Made by a program: the position numbers and the translations under genes. A DNA stretch of 64,000 nt from DATARH01 sp036008175 (lineage in GTDB: Bacteria > Pseudomonadota > Alphaproteobacteria > ATCC43930 > CGMCC-115725). Below are positions 1 through 8,202 of the stretch, in pieces. The stretch spans positions 1-64,000 of the forward strand of contig DASYOB010000084.1 of assembly GCA_036008175.1 (NCBI GenBank), written 5' to 3'. Below the pieces are notes generated by a model. It saw only the letters and a list, made by a program, of their open reading frames with translations. It ran no database searches and was not told where the DNA came from. Every line of letters starts with the position of its first letter. Position 1 is the first letter of the stretch.

Positions 1-62
1 ATCCCTACCAGTTCCCGCAATCGTTCGGCGCTCGCAGCAACCTCGGCGGATTCGGCCGGTAA
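1..62 (+). CDS. C-terminal end of an unidentified protein (partial)
   Basis: One forward frame is open from the window edge to a TAA at 60-62 and encodes a 19-residue tail rich in Gly, Phe, Arg and Ser. Such tails are common in exported Gly/Arg-rich proteins, but the piece is too short to recognise and another frame is also open. Most of the gene would lie before the window. Confidence 0.25.
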   Translation, partial: PYQFPQSFGARSNLGGFGR

Positions 63-113
63 TCACGAAGCTCCCGCCGACTTCCGCCGGAGCGAGGCGA
101 TGGACAGATCGTC

Positions 114-278
114 CTAAGCCGCCTTCTGAACTGTCGCCTGCGCTTCCAGCTTTTTGGCGAGATTGCGCAACTTCTCGGCCAATCCGGGGTCGCCGATCTC
201 GTGAGCCAAGCGCTGGCACAAATCGAGTTGCGAGCGGAGCGCCCTAGCTTTGTCGTCGCCTGCTTTCCGGTATTCCAT
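114..278 (-). CDS. small hypothetical helical protein (54 aa)
   Basis: A 54-codon reading frame from ATG at 278 to TAG at 114. The product is highly charged and predicted to be helical, with the order basic N-terminus, LDLCQRLAHEIGD segment, then a Lys/Glu/Ala-rich helix. It has no signal peptide or membrane segment. Small proteins of this style occur in Bradyrhizobium-like genomes, from my memory of the family and not from a search. It stands alone. The codon pattern and amphipathic heptads favour a real gene, but the size makes this uncertain. Confidence 0.45.
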   Translation of the reverse strand: MEYRKAGDDKARALRSQLDLCQRLAHEIGDPGLAEKLRNLAKKLEAQATVQKAA

Positions 279-446
279 GCGACGCTCCAGCGGATGGTTT
301 GGTTAATGACAATTAACCATACCTAGGATTCATCGAAAAATCTGTGAGCCGCTTCACAGGGATTAGGGATCGGATGAGCGCCGGCGGCGCGGCCAGGATC
401 GGGAGGCCGCTCCGAAGGGGTTGAAGGGCGGGCCAGGCCCGGCCAA

Positions 447-719
447 TCAGCGGTGCTCGGAATTTCCCTTGCTCCCGTCCACGCTCGGCCCTTGCATCGC
501 TTGCGCAGTCGGCCCCTCATACCGCTCCAGCTCCCAGCGGTTTATGAGCCCTTCCCTGTAGGCGTCCTCCGGGGCCAGCCCAGGGAATGGATAGCGCTGA
601 GCGAGGTAGGCAGCAGGCGGCCGTAGCTGCGCCGCCCCGGGCGGGGGAACCTGCGCCCAAACTGGGCCGATGACGGCCATGGTTGCGGCAGCCGCGACGC
701 CGGTCAGAAGATACCTCAT
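447..719 (-). CDS. small periplasmic hypothetical protein (90 aa)
   Basis: The 90-residue product begins with a clear Sec signal peptide (MRYLLTG, then an Ala-rich hydrophobic core, with likely cleavage after VWAQ or nearby). The mature part of about 65 residues is rich in Pro, Tyr and Arg (LAQRYPFPGLAPEDAYREGLINRWELERYEGP) and has no cysteine. A GAGGAG ribosome binding site lies just upstream of the ATG. I do not recognise a family. It resembles the many short secreted proteins of Rhizobiales that have no assigned role. Confidence 0.65.
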   Translation of the reverse strand: MRYLLTGVAAAATMAVIGPVWAQVPPPGAAQLRPPAAYLAQRYPFPGLAPEDAYREGLINRWELERYEGPTAQAMQGPSVDGSKGNSEHR

Positions 720-1274
720 TCATTCGCTCCTCGAATTGGCGGAGCCCCGGCCGTCTGCCGGGGCGGTCCGCAGCTATGTTAATGATACGGGAGCGGTGCG
801 TATCTCGTCCCCGTAAATCAGAAGTCATAAGATGCATACCTGTCCGGCGCATGTGAGGAAGCGGAGGCGGTAAAGCCTCGCGAAACCATCCAGGAGCACC
901 TAAAGTAGCGGAATCCTGCACCTTGGAGGTGCACTGGCGTCCCGAATTGAGCAAGTTACTCGCCCTTCCGCGGGCGTAACGTGTCTCTTGGTCGCAGCGG
1001 TTGCATTCCCGCCGCGACTTTGTATCCCCTTCGACTTACGGCCGCCCTTCCCCCACCAAGGTTATGGACGGCCGTTCCTTTGAGGGCGCGCGTAGTCTAG
1101 CTCCCGAACTCGTGTGTCGTATCTTTGGGTATGGCCTACTCCGCTAAATCGGAGGCCGCCGCCCGTTGCCGAGTTGGTCACGTCGGCCAAAAAAGGTTAA
1201 GCATGCTGTGACGCGGTTCACACCTGCCTCCGAGGTGCAGGCCTTAGCATCGCCCTCCAGCACAGGAGGCGGCG
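720..1274. other. intergenic stretch without a convincing gene
   Basis: No reading frame here has both a plausible start and coding-like composition; the antisense frame covering 517-954 is a shadow. A small hairpin-forming segment (CCTGC...GCAGG around 1225-1245) lies shortly before the small gene at 1275. Confidence 0.4.
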
Positions 1275-1400
1275 ATGTGGTACGATTCTGAGGCGTTTCG
1301 CGGTGTAATTGCAGCTTGGCTGCTTTGCATCGGTATCGCCGGATGCGGCCTAGGAAGTCGGGCTCTGTCGTCTATCTACGAAGTGTTGTTGCTGGAATGA
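1275..1400 (+). CDS. putative 41-aa membrane or lipoprotein-like peptide
   Basis: A 41-codon frame begins with ATG five bases after a perfect AGGAGG (1264-1269). The predicted peptide has one hydrophobic stretch (residues 10-24, GVIAAWLLCIGIAGCGL) ending in a Cys-containing LGIAGC-like motif, so it could be a single-pass membrane peptide or a very short lipoprotein. I do not recognise it. The ribosome binding site is the main evidence; nothing else confirms translation. Confidence 0.35.
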   Translation: MWYDSEAFRGVIAAWLLCIGIAGCGLGSRALSSIYEVLLLE

Positions 1401-1491
1401 GCGCGCGGCGGCCCGGCTAAGCCCGATCGGAAATGGACACCTACGCCGAGTGTCTCAGGGCTGTAAAAGATCCGGGCAGCCGCAGCAATCC

Positions 1492-1848
1492 GTGACGCCT
1501 CCCGACCTCACCGCAGACGAAACCCGCACCCTGATCGACTACGCGCGCCGCAAGTCCGTCTGCGTCCTTCTCGTCGCTGTACTCGCTGCCGCCGCGCCAA
1601 GCGCTCACAGTAAGGAGATAGACAACAGGACGATTACCTGCCGCGAGTTCCTCGTATCGGGGCAGGCCAATATGGCTGCGCTCGTCAGTTGGCTGCGCGG
1701 GTATCACGCCGGCAAAACTGGGGGCGTCCCCTATCAAGCTCCCGATGCCTATGGCGGAAGGCTCGGCTTCTATTGCAAGCAGCACCCGGATGCCAACCTG
1801 ATCGAAGCATCAGAACGAATTCTCGCGGACCTGGACCGTGGCATCTAG
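1492..1848 (+). CDS. HdeA-like periplasmic protein with an odd N-terminal extension
   Basis: The C-terminal ~75 residues match the HdeA-type acid-stress chaperone pattern: a first Cys in TITCREF, a central helix AALVSWLRGYHAG, and a second Cys in FYCKQHPD followed by an amphipathic helix. The two Cys would form the family's disulfide in the periplasm. A hydrophobic segment (SVCVLLVAVLAAAAPSAHS) looks like a signal sequence, but no start codon lies directly before it. The nearest in-frame starts are GTG 1492 and GTG 1450. From GTG 1492 the protein gains about 20 residues (PPDLTADETRTLIDYARRK) that resemble a separate family of small cytosolic Rhizobiales proteins. The N-terminus therefore looks like a fusion, and export may be impaired. 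Confidence 0.6.
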   Translation: MTPPDLTADETRTLIDYARRKSVCVLLVAVLAAAAPSAHSKEIDNRTITCREFLVSGQANMAALVSWLRGYHAGKTGGVPYQAPDAYGGRLGFYCKQHPDANLIEASERILADLDRGI

Positions 1849-2158
1849 AACAGCGCATCGAGCCGAGCTGGTGGATGGCGAGGAAGTGGTCTAGGCGAAG
1901 CTCAGCACCGGGGAAGGCTATCCCTTGTTTCGATAACGTCGCGGTCGACGATCCGGACGTGCCGCGGTCCGGCAAGCTCAATGACGTGGCTGCGCTTCAA
2001 GCGCATCCTGGAGAGTTGTGATCCCGACGTGCCCCTCGCCGACCGGCGCGTTGATTAAACTCGATTTCATCCACGGGCGAAGCCGGCCATCATGGTCCGG
2101 CCTTAAATCCTGCTCCCTTAGCCGCCAGTCCGGCGGCGACCGAGAGGAGTGGGTCCGC
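1849..2158. other. intergenic stretch, no supported gene
   Basis: Several overlapping frames are open in both directions, as expected for high-GC DNA, but none has a ribosome binding site or recognisable product. A GAGAGGAG motif near 2141 belongs to the next gene. Confidence 0.35.
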
Positions 2159-2596
2159 ATGAAAAGCATTGGCATCGCAAGCCGCCTGGGAGTTGCTGTA
2201 GCGGCGCTCGCGGGCGTTCTGGTACTTGCGCAGCCAGACGCCGCCCTGGCGCGCGGCGGCGGCGGGGGCGGTGGTGGTGGCCACGGCGGTGGCGGCGGCT
2301 TTGGTGGTGGCGGCCATGGCGGCTTTGGCGGCGGTCACGGCGGTTTCGCCGGCGGTGGGTTCCATGGCGGCGGGTTCCATGGCGGCGGATTCCGTGACCA
2401 TGACCGCGGGTTCTTCGGCGGCGGCTTCGGCGACAGCTTCGACTACGGCTTTGGCTACGGCGACGACTCCGGTTACGGCTCTTACGGCTACCAGCCCTAC
2501 GCGTCGCAATACTGGTACTACTGCCAGAATCCGGCGGGCTACTATCCGTACGTCGCCCAGTGCACCATCCCTTGGCAGACGGTTCCCGCCGGCTGA
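2159..2596 (+). CDS. exported glycine-rich protein (145 aa)
   Basis: The start at 2159 follows a GAGAGGAG ribosome binding site and gives a clean signal peptide (MKSIGIASRLGVAVAALAGVLVLAQPDAALA). Next comes a low-complexity region of Gly with interspersed His and Phe (GGGGHGG, GGFHGG units, roughly residues 32-90). The end is a Tyr-rich region with two Cys and the motif YWYYCQNPAGYYPYV..C, which is shared by many alphaproteobacterial Gly-rich secreted proteins. A cell-envelope or surface location is likely and the function is unknown. His-Gly repeats could bind metal, which is only inference. Confidence 0.75.
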   Translation: MKSIGIASRLGVAVAALAGVLVLAQPDAALARGGGGGGGGGHGGGGGFGGGGHGGFGGGHGGFAGGGFHGGGFHGGGFRDHDRGFFGGGFGDSFDYGFGYGDDSGYGSYGYQPYASQYWYYCQNPAGYYPYVAQCTIPWQTVPAG

Positions 2597-2691
2597 GCGG
2601 ATGACATCGCCGCCTGCGTCGCTTTACTCAGTGGTGAGAGGTCGGTGTTCGACGACGCCTGGACCGCGGAAATCGATGTCTAGCCAATCGT

Positions 2692-3237
2692 TCAGAAGAA
2701 CACGCTGATATTCTTGGCGGTCAGCACGTTCTGATCGAGGATCAGCCTGCGGCTGGCGATCTTCCAGGCGCCGTCGACACGACGCAGCACATCCTCGCGG
2801 GCGCCGACGTAGAAATCCTGCTCGGTCTCGGCGCGGCTGCGATAGACGATGAAGTTGGAATAGACCGTGAGTTCGGAGTCCGACACGCTTGGTTCGATCT
2901 CGATATTGGTGATGATGTGGCGGGTGCGCGACGGCGGGTCCTCCGCCCAGGCCATGCCGCTATCGAGCCGGGCGACGCGGGCGGCGAGCGTCTCCTTGGT
3001 CTCGTCGAGAAGGGCGAGCTCATCCGGGCGCGTCAGATCGTCCTCCACGTAGCGCTCGGGATCGAGGATCGTGATCGCCTTGCTCGATTTGGGGTAGCGA
3101 TTGCTGCGCCCGGTCATCCAATAGCGGACATCGTCTGTGAACAGCTCCAGCCACTCGTGAAACCGCCTCGAATCGAGCAGCCGGGCTTCGCGATACAGGA
3201 ACTGCTCGACTTCGCGGATCAGATCCTCGTTACGCAT
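2692..3237 (-). CDS. aromatic ring-hydroxylating dioxygenase, beta (small) subunit
   Basis: A 181-residue protein of the usual beta-subunit length with the NTF2/SnoaL-like fold pattern: N-terminal helix REVEQFLYREARLLDSRRFHEWLELFTDDVRYWM, central RTRHIITNIEI strand, and the family-typical C-terminus LDQNVLTAKNISVFF. In these enzymes the beta subunit is structural and caps the alpha trimer. Its ATG overlaps the last codons of the upstream alpha subunit by 8 bases (TAA at 3230-3232), indicating translational coupling. It is the only beta subunit for the two alpha subunits upstream and presumably serves both. Confidence 0.92.
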   Translation of the reverse strand: MRNEDLIREVEQFLYREARLLDSRRFHEWLELFTDDVRYWMTGRSNRYPKSSKAITILDPERYVEDDLTRPDELALLDETKETLAARVARLDSGMAWAEDPPSRTRHIITNIEIEPSVSDSELTVYSNFIVYRSRAETEQDFYVGAREDVLRRVDGAWKIASRRLILDQNVLTAKNISVFF

Positions 3238-4504
3238 CGCCGGCTCCCCGCAGCGCAGTCTTGTTCGTCATCAGCTCGGCCCAGCGGCGATAGAACTCCC
3301 GGTGATTGCTTTCGCTGAAGCCGCAATCGCTGACGGAGGCGCCGAGCGCCGGATCGTAGCGTTCGTGGCCGAGCCCCATCTGGGTATTCACCGGAACCCG
3401 CCGAGACATGACTCCGCGGCAGGTCTGCGTGCATTCCTGCCAGTTGTCCATGTCGTCCTGCTCGAAGGTCCCGCCGGGACTGAAGCCGCGCACCCCTGAC
3501 AACTGGAACGCCCGCTTGACCTCTGGTGACGCCGCCTTGTCGACGACCACCCACGACCAGATCTCGGTCTTTTCAGGACCGCGCGGCTGCCACACGCGCA
3601 AGGTCCGCGAGGTGCCGCGCAGCACCGAGAAATTCGGGAAGACGGTGCCGACGATCGGGTTGACCAGCTTGGCCCGCGGCCCGAGACGCGTTTCGACCTC
3701 GGGGCGGATGTCGCGCTCATAGGCCTGGATCTCCGGCATCGGCGCGTCACCGAACGCGTCGGGACCGATGCAGATCAGGCCGTGACCTTGGCCTGGCGAC
3801 ACCACTCTGTTGGTGTCGGCCGGCCTCGCGGTGGACCCCACGCTGAACCCGGTGGTGATCGCCGACAGATGACTCCATTGCACGTGATAGGCATCGCCGC
3901 CGAAATTCTCGGCCGGAAACTTCCAGTTGCACGGCATGACCCATTTGTGTGTAGCGACGATTTCGATGCCGCCTTCGCGGCGATCGACAAAGGTGTCGAG
4001 ATACCATGCCATCTCCCCGAGATACTCGCGCAGCGGCGGCGCCTCGGGATCGAAGGTGGCAAAGTAAAGGCCCTTGTAGTTGTCGAGCTGCGCGACCGGA
4101 TGGAGGCCCCAGCGCCCGCGGTCCAGCTCGTTGTAATAGGCCTCCCTCAGGTTCGGCACGCCGGTCAGCCGCCCGTCATTGCCGTATGTCCAGCCGTGAT
4201 AGGCGCAGGTGAAGCTGGCGGCGTTCCCGTCATCGGCGCGGCACAGCCGGTTGCCGCGATGCCGGCAGACATTCAGAAAGGCGCGTACCTGGCCGTCGCT
4301 GCCGCGCACCACCAGTACCGGGTCTTCGCCCATGTAAGTGGTGAAGAAATCGCCCGGCAGCGGGATCTGGCTGTCGTGGCACAGATACAACCAGCAGCGC
4401 GCGAAGATCTGCTCCAGCTCCTGCCGATAAATCTCCGGCTCGATGAAAATCCGCCGGTTGAGCAGGCCGCGATCGGTATCGACGAGCGTGCCGGTTTCTG
4501 TCAC
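3230..4504 (-). CDS. aromatic ring-hydroxylating dioxygenase alpha subunit (copy 2)
   Basis: A 424-residue Rieske oxygenase large subunit. It carries the Rieske pair C-x-H (CRHRGNRLC) and C-x2-H (CAYH), the mononuclear iron motif D-x2-H-x4-H (DAYHVQWSH) and the C-terminal QDDMDNW Asp ligand. All catalytic residues are present. I chose GTG 4504 because GGAGG lies at the right distance and it matches the length of copy 1; the frame continues upstream inside the previous gene without meaning. It is a tandem copy of the gene at 4522-5796, nearly identical through the Rieske domain but divergent around residues 220-280 and at the C-terminus. It is co-transcribed with the beta subunit. The electron-transfer partners are not in the window and the substrate is unknown. 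Confidence 0.9.
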   Translation of the reverse strand: MTETGTLVDTDRGLLNRRIFIEPEIYRQELEQIFARCWLYLCHDSQIPLPGDFFTTYMGEDPVLVVRGSDGQVRAFLNVCRHRGNRLCRADDGNAASFTCAYHGWTYGNDGRLTGVPNLREAYYNELDRGRWGLHPVAQLDNYKGLYFATFDPEAPPLREYLGEMAWYLDTFVDRREGGIEIVATHKWVMPCNWKFPAENFGGDAYHVQWSHLSAITTGFSVGSTARPADTNRVVSPGQGHGLICIGPDAFGDAPMPEIQAYERDIRPEVETRLGPRAKLVNPIVGTVFPNFSVLRGTSRTLRVWQPRGPEKTEIWSWVVVDKAASPEVKRAFQLSGVRGFSPGGTFEQDDMDNWQECTQTCRGVMSRRVPVNTQMGLGHERYDPALGASVSDCGFSESNHREFYRRWAELMTNKTALRGAGDA

Positions 4505-4521
4505 CACGACGACCTCCGTGA

Positions 4522-5796
4522 TCAGCTGCCGAGCTCGGCCCAGCTTTCGCCGGCCATCAGCCGCTCCCAGCGCCGGTAGAAACGGCGATGATTGAGTTCG
4601 CTGTAGCGATGGTCGCTGGCCCAGGCGTTGAAATCCGGGTCGAAGCGCTCGTGCCCGAGCCCCATCTCGTAGCTCAGTTCGAGGCGCCGCGCGACCGCGC
4701 CGCGTGCGGTTTGGGTGCAGCCCTGCCAATTGTCCATGTCGTCTTGCTCGAAGGTGCCCGATGGGCCGAACACCCGCACCCCCGCCACGCGGATCGCTTC
4801 CTTGACCTCGGGCGGGGCCGCCTTGTCGGCGTAGACCCAGGCCCAAACCTCGGTCTTGTCAGGGCCGCGCGGATGCCAGACGCGCAAGGTGCGCGAAGTC
4901 GGCCGGAGCATCGACAAGTTCGGGAAAACCGTGCCGACGATCGGCTTTACGACGTTGAGCCGCGAACCGAGGCGCCGCTCCATCTCGGGCCGGATCTCGG
5001 CTTCGTAGGCGAGAATTTCGGGGGCCGGCGGATCGGCCATCGTGTCGGCGCCGACCGTGATGATCGAATGGCCGTTCCCCGGGGACAGCATCCGCCCGCC
5101 CGGGTCCGCGTTGACCCGAAAATCGCCGCCCGACCCGATGCGTACGGCAGAGAGGTGACTCCACTGCACATGGTATCCGTCACCGGCGAAATTCTCCGCC
5201 GGGAACTTCCAATTGCACGGCATGACCCATTTATGGACGCCACCGATGATCTCGATGCCGCCTTCTCGGCGATCGAAAAAGGTGTCGAGATACCATGCCA
5301 TCTCGCCGAGATATTCATGCAGCGGCGGCGCCTCCGGATCGAAGGTCGCGAAGTAAAGGCCCTTATGGTTGTCGAGTTGTGCCACCGGCACGAGACCCCA
5401 GCGCTCCCGGTCGAGTTCGCCGTGATAGGCCTCTTTGAGGTTCGGCACGCCGGTCAGCCGTCCGTCATTGCCGTAGGTCCAGCCGTGATAGGCGCAGGTG
5501 AGACTGGCGGCGTTGCCGTCGTCGGCGCGGCACAGCCGGTTACCGCGATGCCGGCAGACGTTGAGAAAGGCGCGGACTTGGCCGTCGCTGCCGCGTATGA
5601 CAAGGACCGGGTCTTCGCCCATGTAAGTGGTGAAGAAATCGCCGGGCAGCGGGATCTGGCTGTCGTGACACAGATACAGCCAGCAGCGGGCGAAGATCTG
5701 CTTCAGCTCCTGTTCGTAAATCTCGGGCTCGATGAAGATCCGCCGGCTGATCCGGCCGCGATCGCTGTCGACAAGCCGCGCCACATCGGTCTGCAT
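4522..5796 (-). CDS. aromatic ring-hydroxylating dioxygenase alpha subunit (copy 1)
   Basis: A 424-residue alpha subunit with Rieske ligands C81, H83, C101 and H104, catalytic iron ligands D206/H209/H214 in GDGYHVQWSH, and QDDMDNW near residue 352. Enzymes of this class insert both atoms of O2 into an aromatic ring to give a cis-dihydrodiol, which the neighbouring dehydrogenase would rearomatise. ATG 5796 is preceded by GGAGGAGG. The gene lies 15 bases after the dehydrogenase and 17 bases before copy 2. Compared with copy 2, differences concentrate after residue 215, in the substrate-pocket half, suggesting diverged specificity or hetero-assembly. That reading is inference. Confidence 0.9.
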   Translation of the reverse strand: MQTDVARLVDSDRGRISRRIFIEPEIYEQELKQIFARCWLYLCHDSQIPLPGDFFTTYMGEDPVLVIRGSDGQVRAFLNVCRHRGNRLCRADDGNAASLTCAYHGWTYGNDGRLTGVPNLKEAYHGELDRERWGLVPVAQLDNHKGLYFATFDPEAPPLHEYLGEMAWYLDTFFDRREGGIEIIGGVHKWVMPCNWKFPAENFAGDGYHVQWSHLSAVRIGSGGDFRVNADPGGRMLSPGNGHSIITVGADTMADPPAPEILAYEAEIRPEMERRLGSRLNVVKPIVGTVFPNLSMLRPTSRTLRVWHPRGPDKTEVWAWVYADKAAPPEVKEAIRVAGVRVFGPSGTFEQDDMDNWQGCTQTARGAVARRLELSYEMGLGHERFDPDFNAWASDHRYSELNHRRFYRRWERLMAGESWAELGS

Positions 5797-5811
5797 CTGT
5801 CACCTCCTCCG

Positions 5812-6615
5812 TCAGCGCGGCCGCGGGCGCGGCATGCGCAGTGTGCCGCCGGCATCGACGGTCAGGATCGTGCCGGTGATGCCGCGCGCGTCTCGCCGCG
5901 ATGCGAGAAACAGATACGCTCCGGCCAGATCGTCGGGCATCAGCGCCATCCGCAGCGGGTTGCCGGCGCGCACGCGCTCCTCGACGCCGGGGTCGGTGAA
6001 TTGCGAACGGTCGTCGTTGCCGAGCGACAACAGCCCTCGCAGATCGGTCATCGTGCCGCCCGGCGCGACGCCATTCACCCGGATCTCCGGCGCCAACTCG
6101 ACCGCTAGCTCGCGAATGAGCCCGACAACCGCATGCTTCGATGCGGTGTAAATGGCGCCGCCGCCACCCGAATTGAGGCCCGCCACCGACGCCGTAAAGA
6201 TCATTGAGCCCGCGGTCTTCCGCAGCTCCGGCAAGGCGGCCTTGGCGCCGAACAGGCAGCCCTTGACGTTGACCGCGAACAGTTCGTCGAAGGCTAGACC
6301 GAGCTTCTCCTCCGGGAAATCGGCGAGCGCCGTCCAGACGTCGAAGATCCCCGCATTGCCGACGAACACGTCGAGCCGGCCGAAGGCGCGGACCGTCTCG
6401 GCCACGGCCCGTTTGTTGTCGGCGAGTTGCGAGACATCGCCGGCGACCCCGAGCACCGCCTCGCCGAACTGCGAGCGCAGCTCGCCGGCACGCGCCGCGA
6501 CACGCTCCATGACCCCGACGCGGGCGCCTTCCTCGACAAAGCGGGCGACCACCGCACGCCCGATGCCGGAGCCGCCGCCGGTTACCAGCGCTACCTGCCC
6601 GTCGAGTTGACCCAC
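5812..6615 (-). CDS. cis-dihydrodiol dehydrogenase (SDR family, BphB/HcaB-like)
   Basis: With the GTG start at 6615 the product has 267 residues, normal for the family. It shows the NAD motif TGGGSGIG (12-19), NAG (87-89), and the catalytic Ser143, Tyr156 and Lys160 (YTASK). The stretch GGGGAIYTASKHAVVGLIREL followed by RVNGVAPGGT is characteristic of biphenyl/phenylpropionate dihydrodiol dehydrogenases. It would oxidise the cis-dihydrodiol made by the downstream dioxygenase to a catechol using NAD+. It is the first gene of the operon dehydrogenase-alpha-alpha-beta. The frame remains open far upstream, but those codons have no homologous content and a weak ribosome binding site precedes the GTG, so the exact start is less certain. 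Confidence 0.85.
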   Translation of the reverse strand: MGQLDGQVALVTGGGSGIGRAVVARFVEEGARVGVMERVAARAGELRSQFGEAVLGVAGDVSQLADNKRAVAETVRAFGRLDVFVGNAGIFDVWTALADFPEEKLGLAFDELFAVNVKGCLFGAKAALPELRKTAGSMIFTASVAGLNSGGGGAIYTASKHAVVGLIRELAVELAPEIRVNGVAPGGTMTDLRGLLSLGNDDRSQFTDPGVEERVRAGNPLRMALMPDDLAGAYLFLASRRDARGITGTILTVDAGGTLRMPRPRPR

Positions 6616-6867
6616 GGCGCGCCCTTTCGATTGACCCGCCGGTTTGGCTTTCCTCCGCGGCGGGTTCCCTGATGCGAAGTATAAGCCAACCCTGCCACGA
6701 CGTCGTGAACTCATAGATTCGCCGACTCGCCAGGCGAGGAAGGCTGTCCGTTGTTGATGCCGGCATCGTCCGCCTGGAAAGGCGGTCCTCCAGCGCCTTG
6801 ACCCTCTAAGCGCCGGCCCTCCAATATTGCTTCCAAACGGCCACGGGCCGCTGGAAGGAGAATCAGC
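6616..6867. promoter_or_regulatory. divergent intergenic region between the dioxygenase operon and a Rieske oxygenase gene
   Basis: About 250 bases separate the two divergent oxygenase units, so both promoters should be here. A small perfect hairpin (CCGCC-TGGAAA-GGCGG, about 6770-6785) and a GGAAGGAG ribosome binding site before the forward gene are visible. No clear sigma-70 pair stands out, and no regulator gene adjoins the region. Confidence 0.35.
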
Positions 6868-8139
6868 ATGGCTGAACGAGCGCCGTTCCTGAACACGGCC
6901 TACAGCGCCTATCACCATCGGGATCGACCCGCGGAAGACGAGGAGCTGACCCGCGTCGGACCGGATACCCCGTGCGGGGAATATCTGCGGCGCTTTTGGC
7001 AGCCGGTCATTCTCTCCAGCGAATTGGGCGAACTGCCGCGGCGCCTGCGCATCCTCGGCGAGGACCTCGTCGCGTTCCGCGACAAGTCAGGCGCCGTCGG
7101 CCTCTTGGAGCTGCATTGCCCGCATCGCGGGACGTCATTGGAATTCGGCCTGGTCGGCGATAAGGGCATCCGCTGCTGCTATCATGGCTGGCTCTTCGAC
7201 GTCGACGGCACGATCCTGGAGACCCCCGGCGAGCCCGCCGACAGCACCCTGAAGGAACGGCTCTTCCACGGCGCCTATCCGGCGCAGGAGCACGCCGGAC
7301 TGGTCTTCGCCTATCTGGGCCCGCCGGACAAGCGACCGGCGTTTCCGGTCCTCGATACCTATGACCTGCCGGGGTACCGGCTCATCGCCCGCGCCCCGAC
7401 TCTGTGGGAGTGCAACTGGCCGCAGGTCAAAGAAAACAGCATGGACCCGGCCCATCTCGCCTTTCTGCACACGCTGCCGGGCAGCGAGGGGTTTACCAGC
7501 GACCTGAAGGAACTCGGCGAGTGGGACTGGATGGAGACCCCGGTCGGCATGGTCTACATCGACACGCGCCGGCAAGGCGACCGGGTGTGGGTACGGGTTG
7601 CCGATTTTATCCTGCCGAACATCCACCAGTTTCCGCCGAACGCCGACCCAATGGCGTTGCGTAATTCGATCAATCGGCCGATGGCGACGACCTGGGCGGT
7701 GCCGCTCGACGACACGCATACGATGCAGATCGGTTATTACCGTGCCCCGGAAGGCAAGGAGCCGCGCCGTGGCTCCGGCTTCGGCCAGGATGCAAGCCGC
7801 CCCTACGAGGAGCGGCAGCGGGTTCCCGGCGATTACGACGCGCAGGTCAGCATCCACGGCGGCGTTGCCCGGCACGGGCTGGAGCATCTCGCTTCCACCG
7901 ACCGCGGCATCATCATGATGCGCAACACGATCCGGCGCGGCATTCGTGCGGTCCGCGAAGGCAAGGGGTTGGATTCGCCGATGCTGCGCAATGGGGCGGC
8001 GGTTCCGACCTACAGCCACGACCGGGTGGTCTCGGGCATTGCCCCGGCGGCGACCCCCGAACAGGATCGGGAGCTGCTGCGCGAGGTCGCACGGAGTGTG
8101 GTCACCGAAGCGATGAAGACCGGCCTGGCGAACGCCTGA
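6868..8139 (+). CDS. Rieske 2Fe-2S oxygenase, phthalate 4,5-dioxygenase type
   Basis: A 423-residue homotrimer-type oxygenase (no beta subunit). It has Rieske ligands C84/H86 and C103/H106 (CPHRG...CCYHGW) and the mononuclear iron site N-x2-D-x2-H-x4-H seen as ENSMDPAHLAFLH. The N-terminus (GPDTPCGEYLRRFWQPV) and the segment IHQFPPN fit the phthalate 4,5-dioxygenase/aryl O-demethylase branch. It would act on an aromatic carboxylate or methoxy-aromatic, with an IronSulfur/FMN reductase encoded elsewhere. GGAAGGAG precedes the ATG. It is divergent from the ring-hydroxylating operon, and the two could belong to one catabolic route, but the sequence does not show the substrate. Confidence 0.88.
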   Translation: MAERAPFLNTAYSAYHHRDRPAEDEELTRVGPDTPCGEYLRRFWQPVILSSELGELPRRLRILGEDLVAFRDKSGAVGLLELHCPHRGTSLEFGLVGDKGIRCCYHGWLFDVDGTILETPGEPADSTLKERLFHGAYPAQEHAGLVFAYLGPPDKRPAFPVLDTYDLPGYRLIARAPTLWECNWPQVKENSMDPAHLAFLHTLPGSEGFTSDLKELGEWDWMETPVGMVYIDTRRQGDRVWVRVADFILPNIHQFPPNADPMALRNSINRPMATTWAVPLDDTHTMQIGYYRAPEGKEPRRGSGFGQDASRPYEERQRVPGDYDAQVSIHGGVARHGLEHLASTDRGIIMMRNTIRRGIRAVREGKGLDSPMLRNGAAVPTYSHDRVVSGIAPAATPEQDRELLREVARSVVTEAMKTGLANA

Positions 8140-8202
8140 GGGACGCGAGCGCAAGTCCACGAGGCGTGGAGATCGGGGATCGGCGGGGGATTCCAGGACG
8201 GT

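Noticed and set aside
1981..2056. 25-codon forward frame in the 1849-2158 gap
   Set aside because: Too short, no ribosome binding site, no recognisable product.
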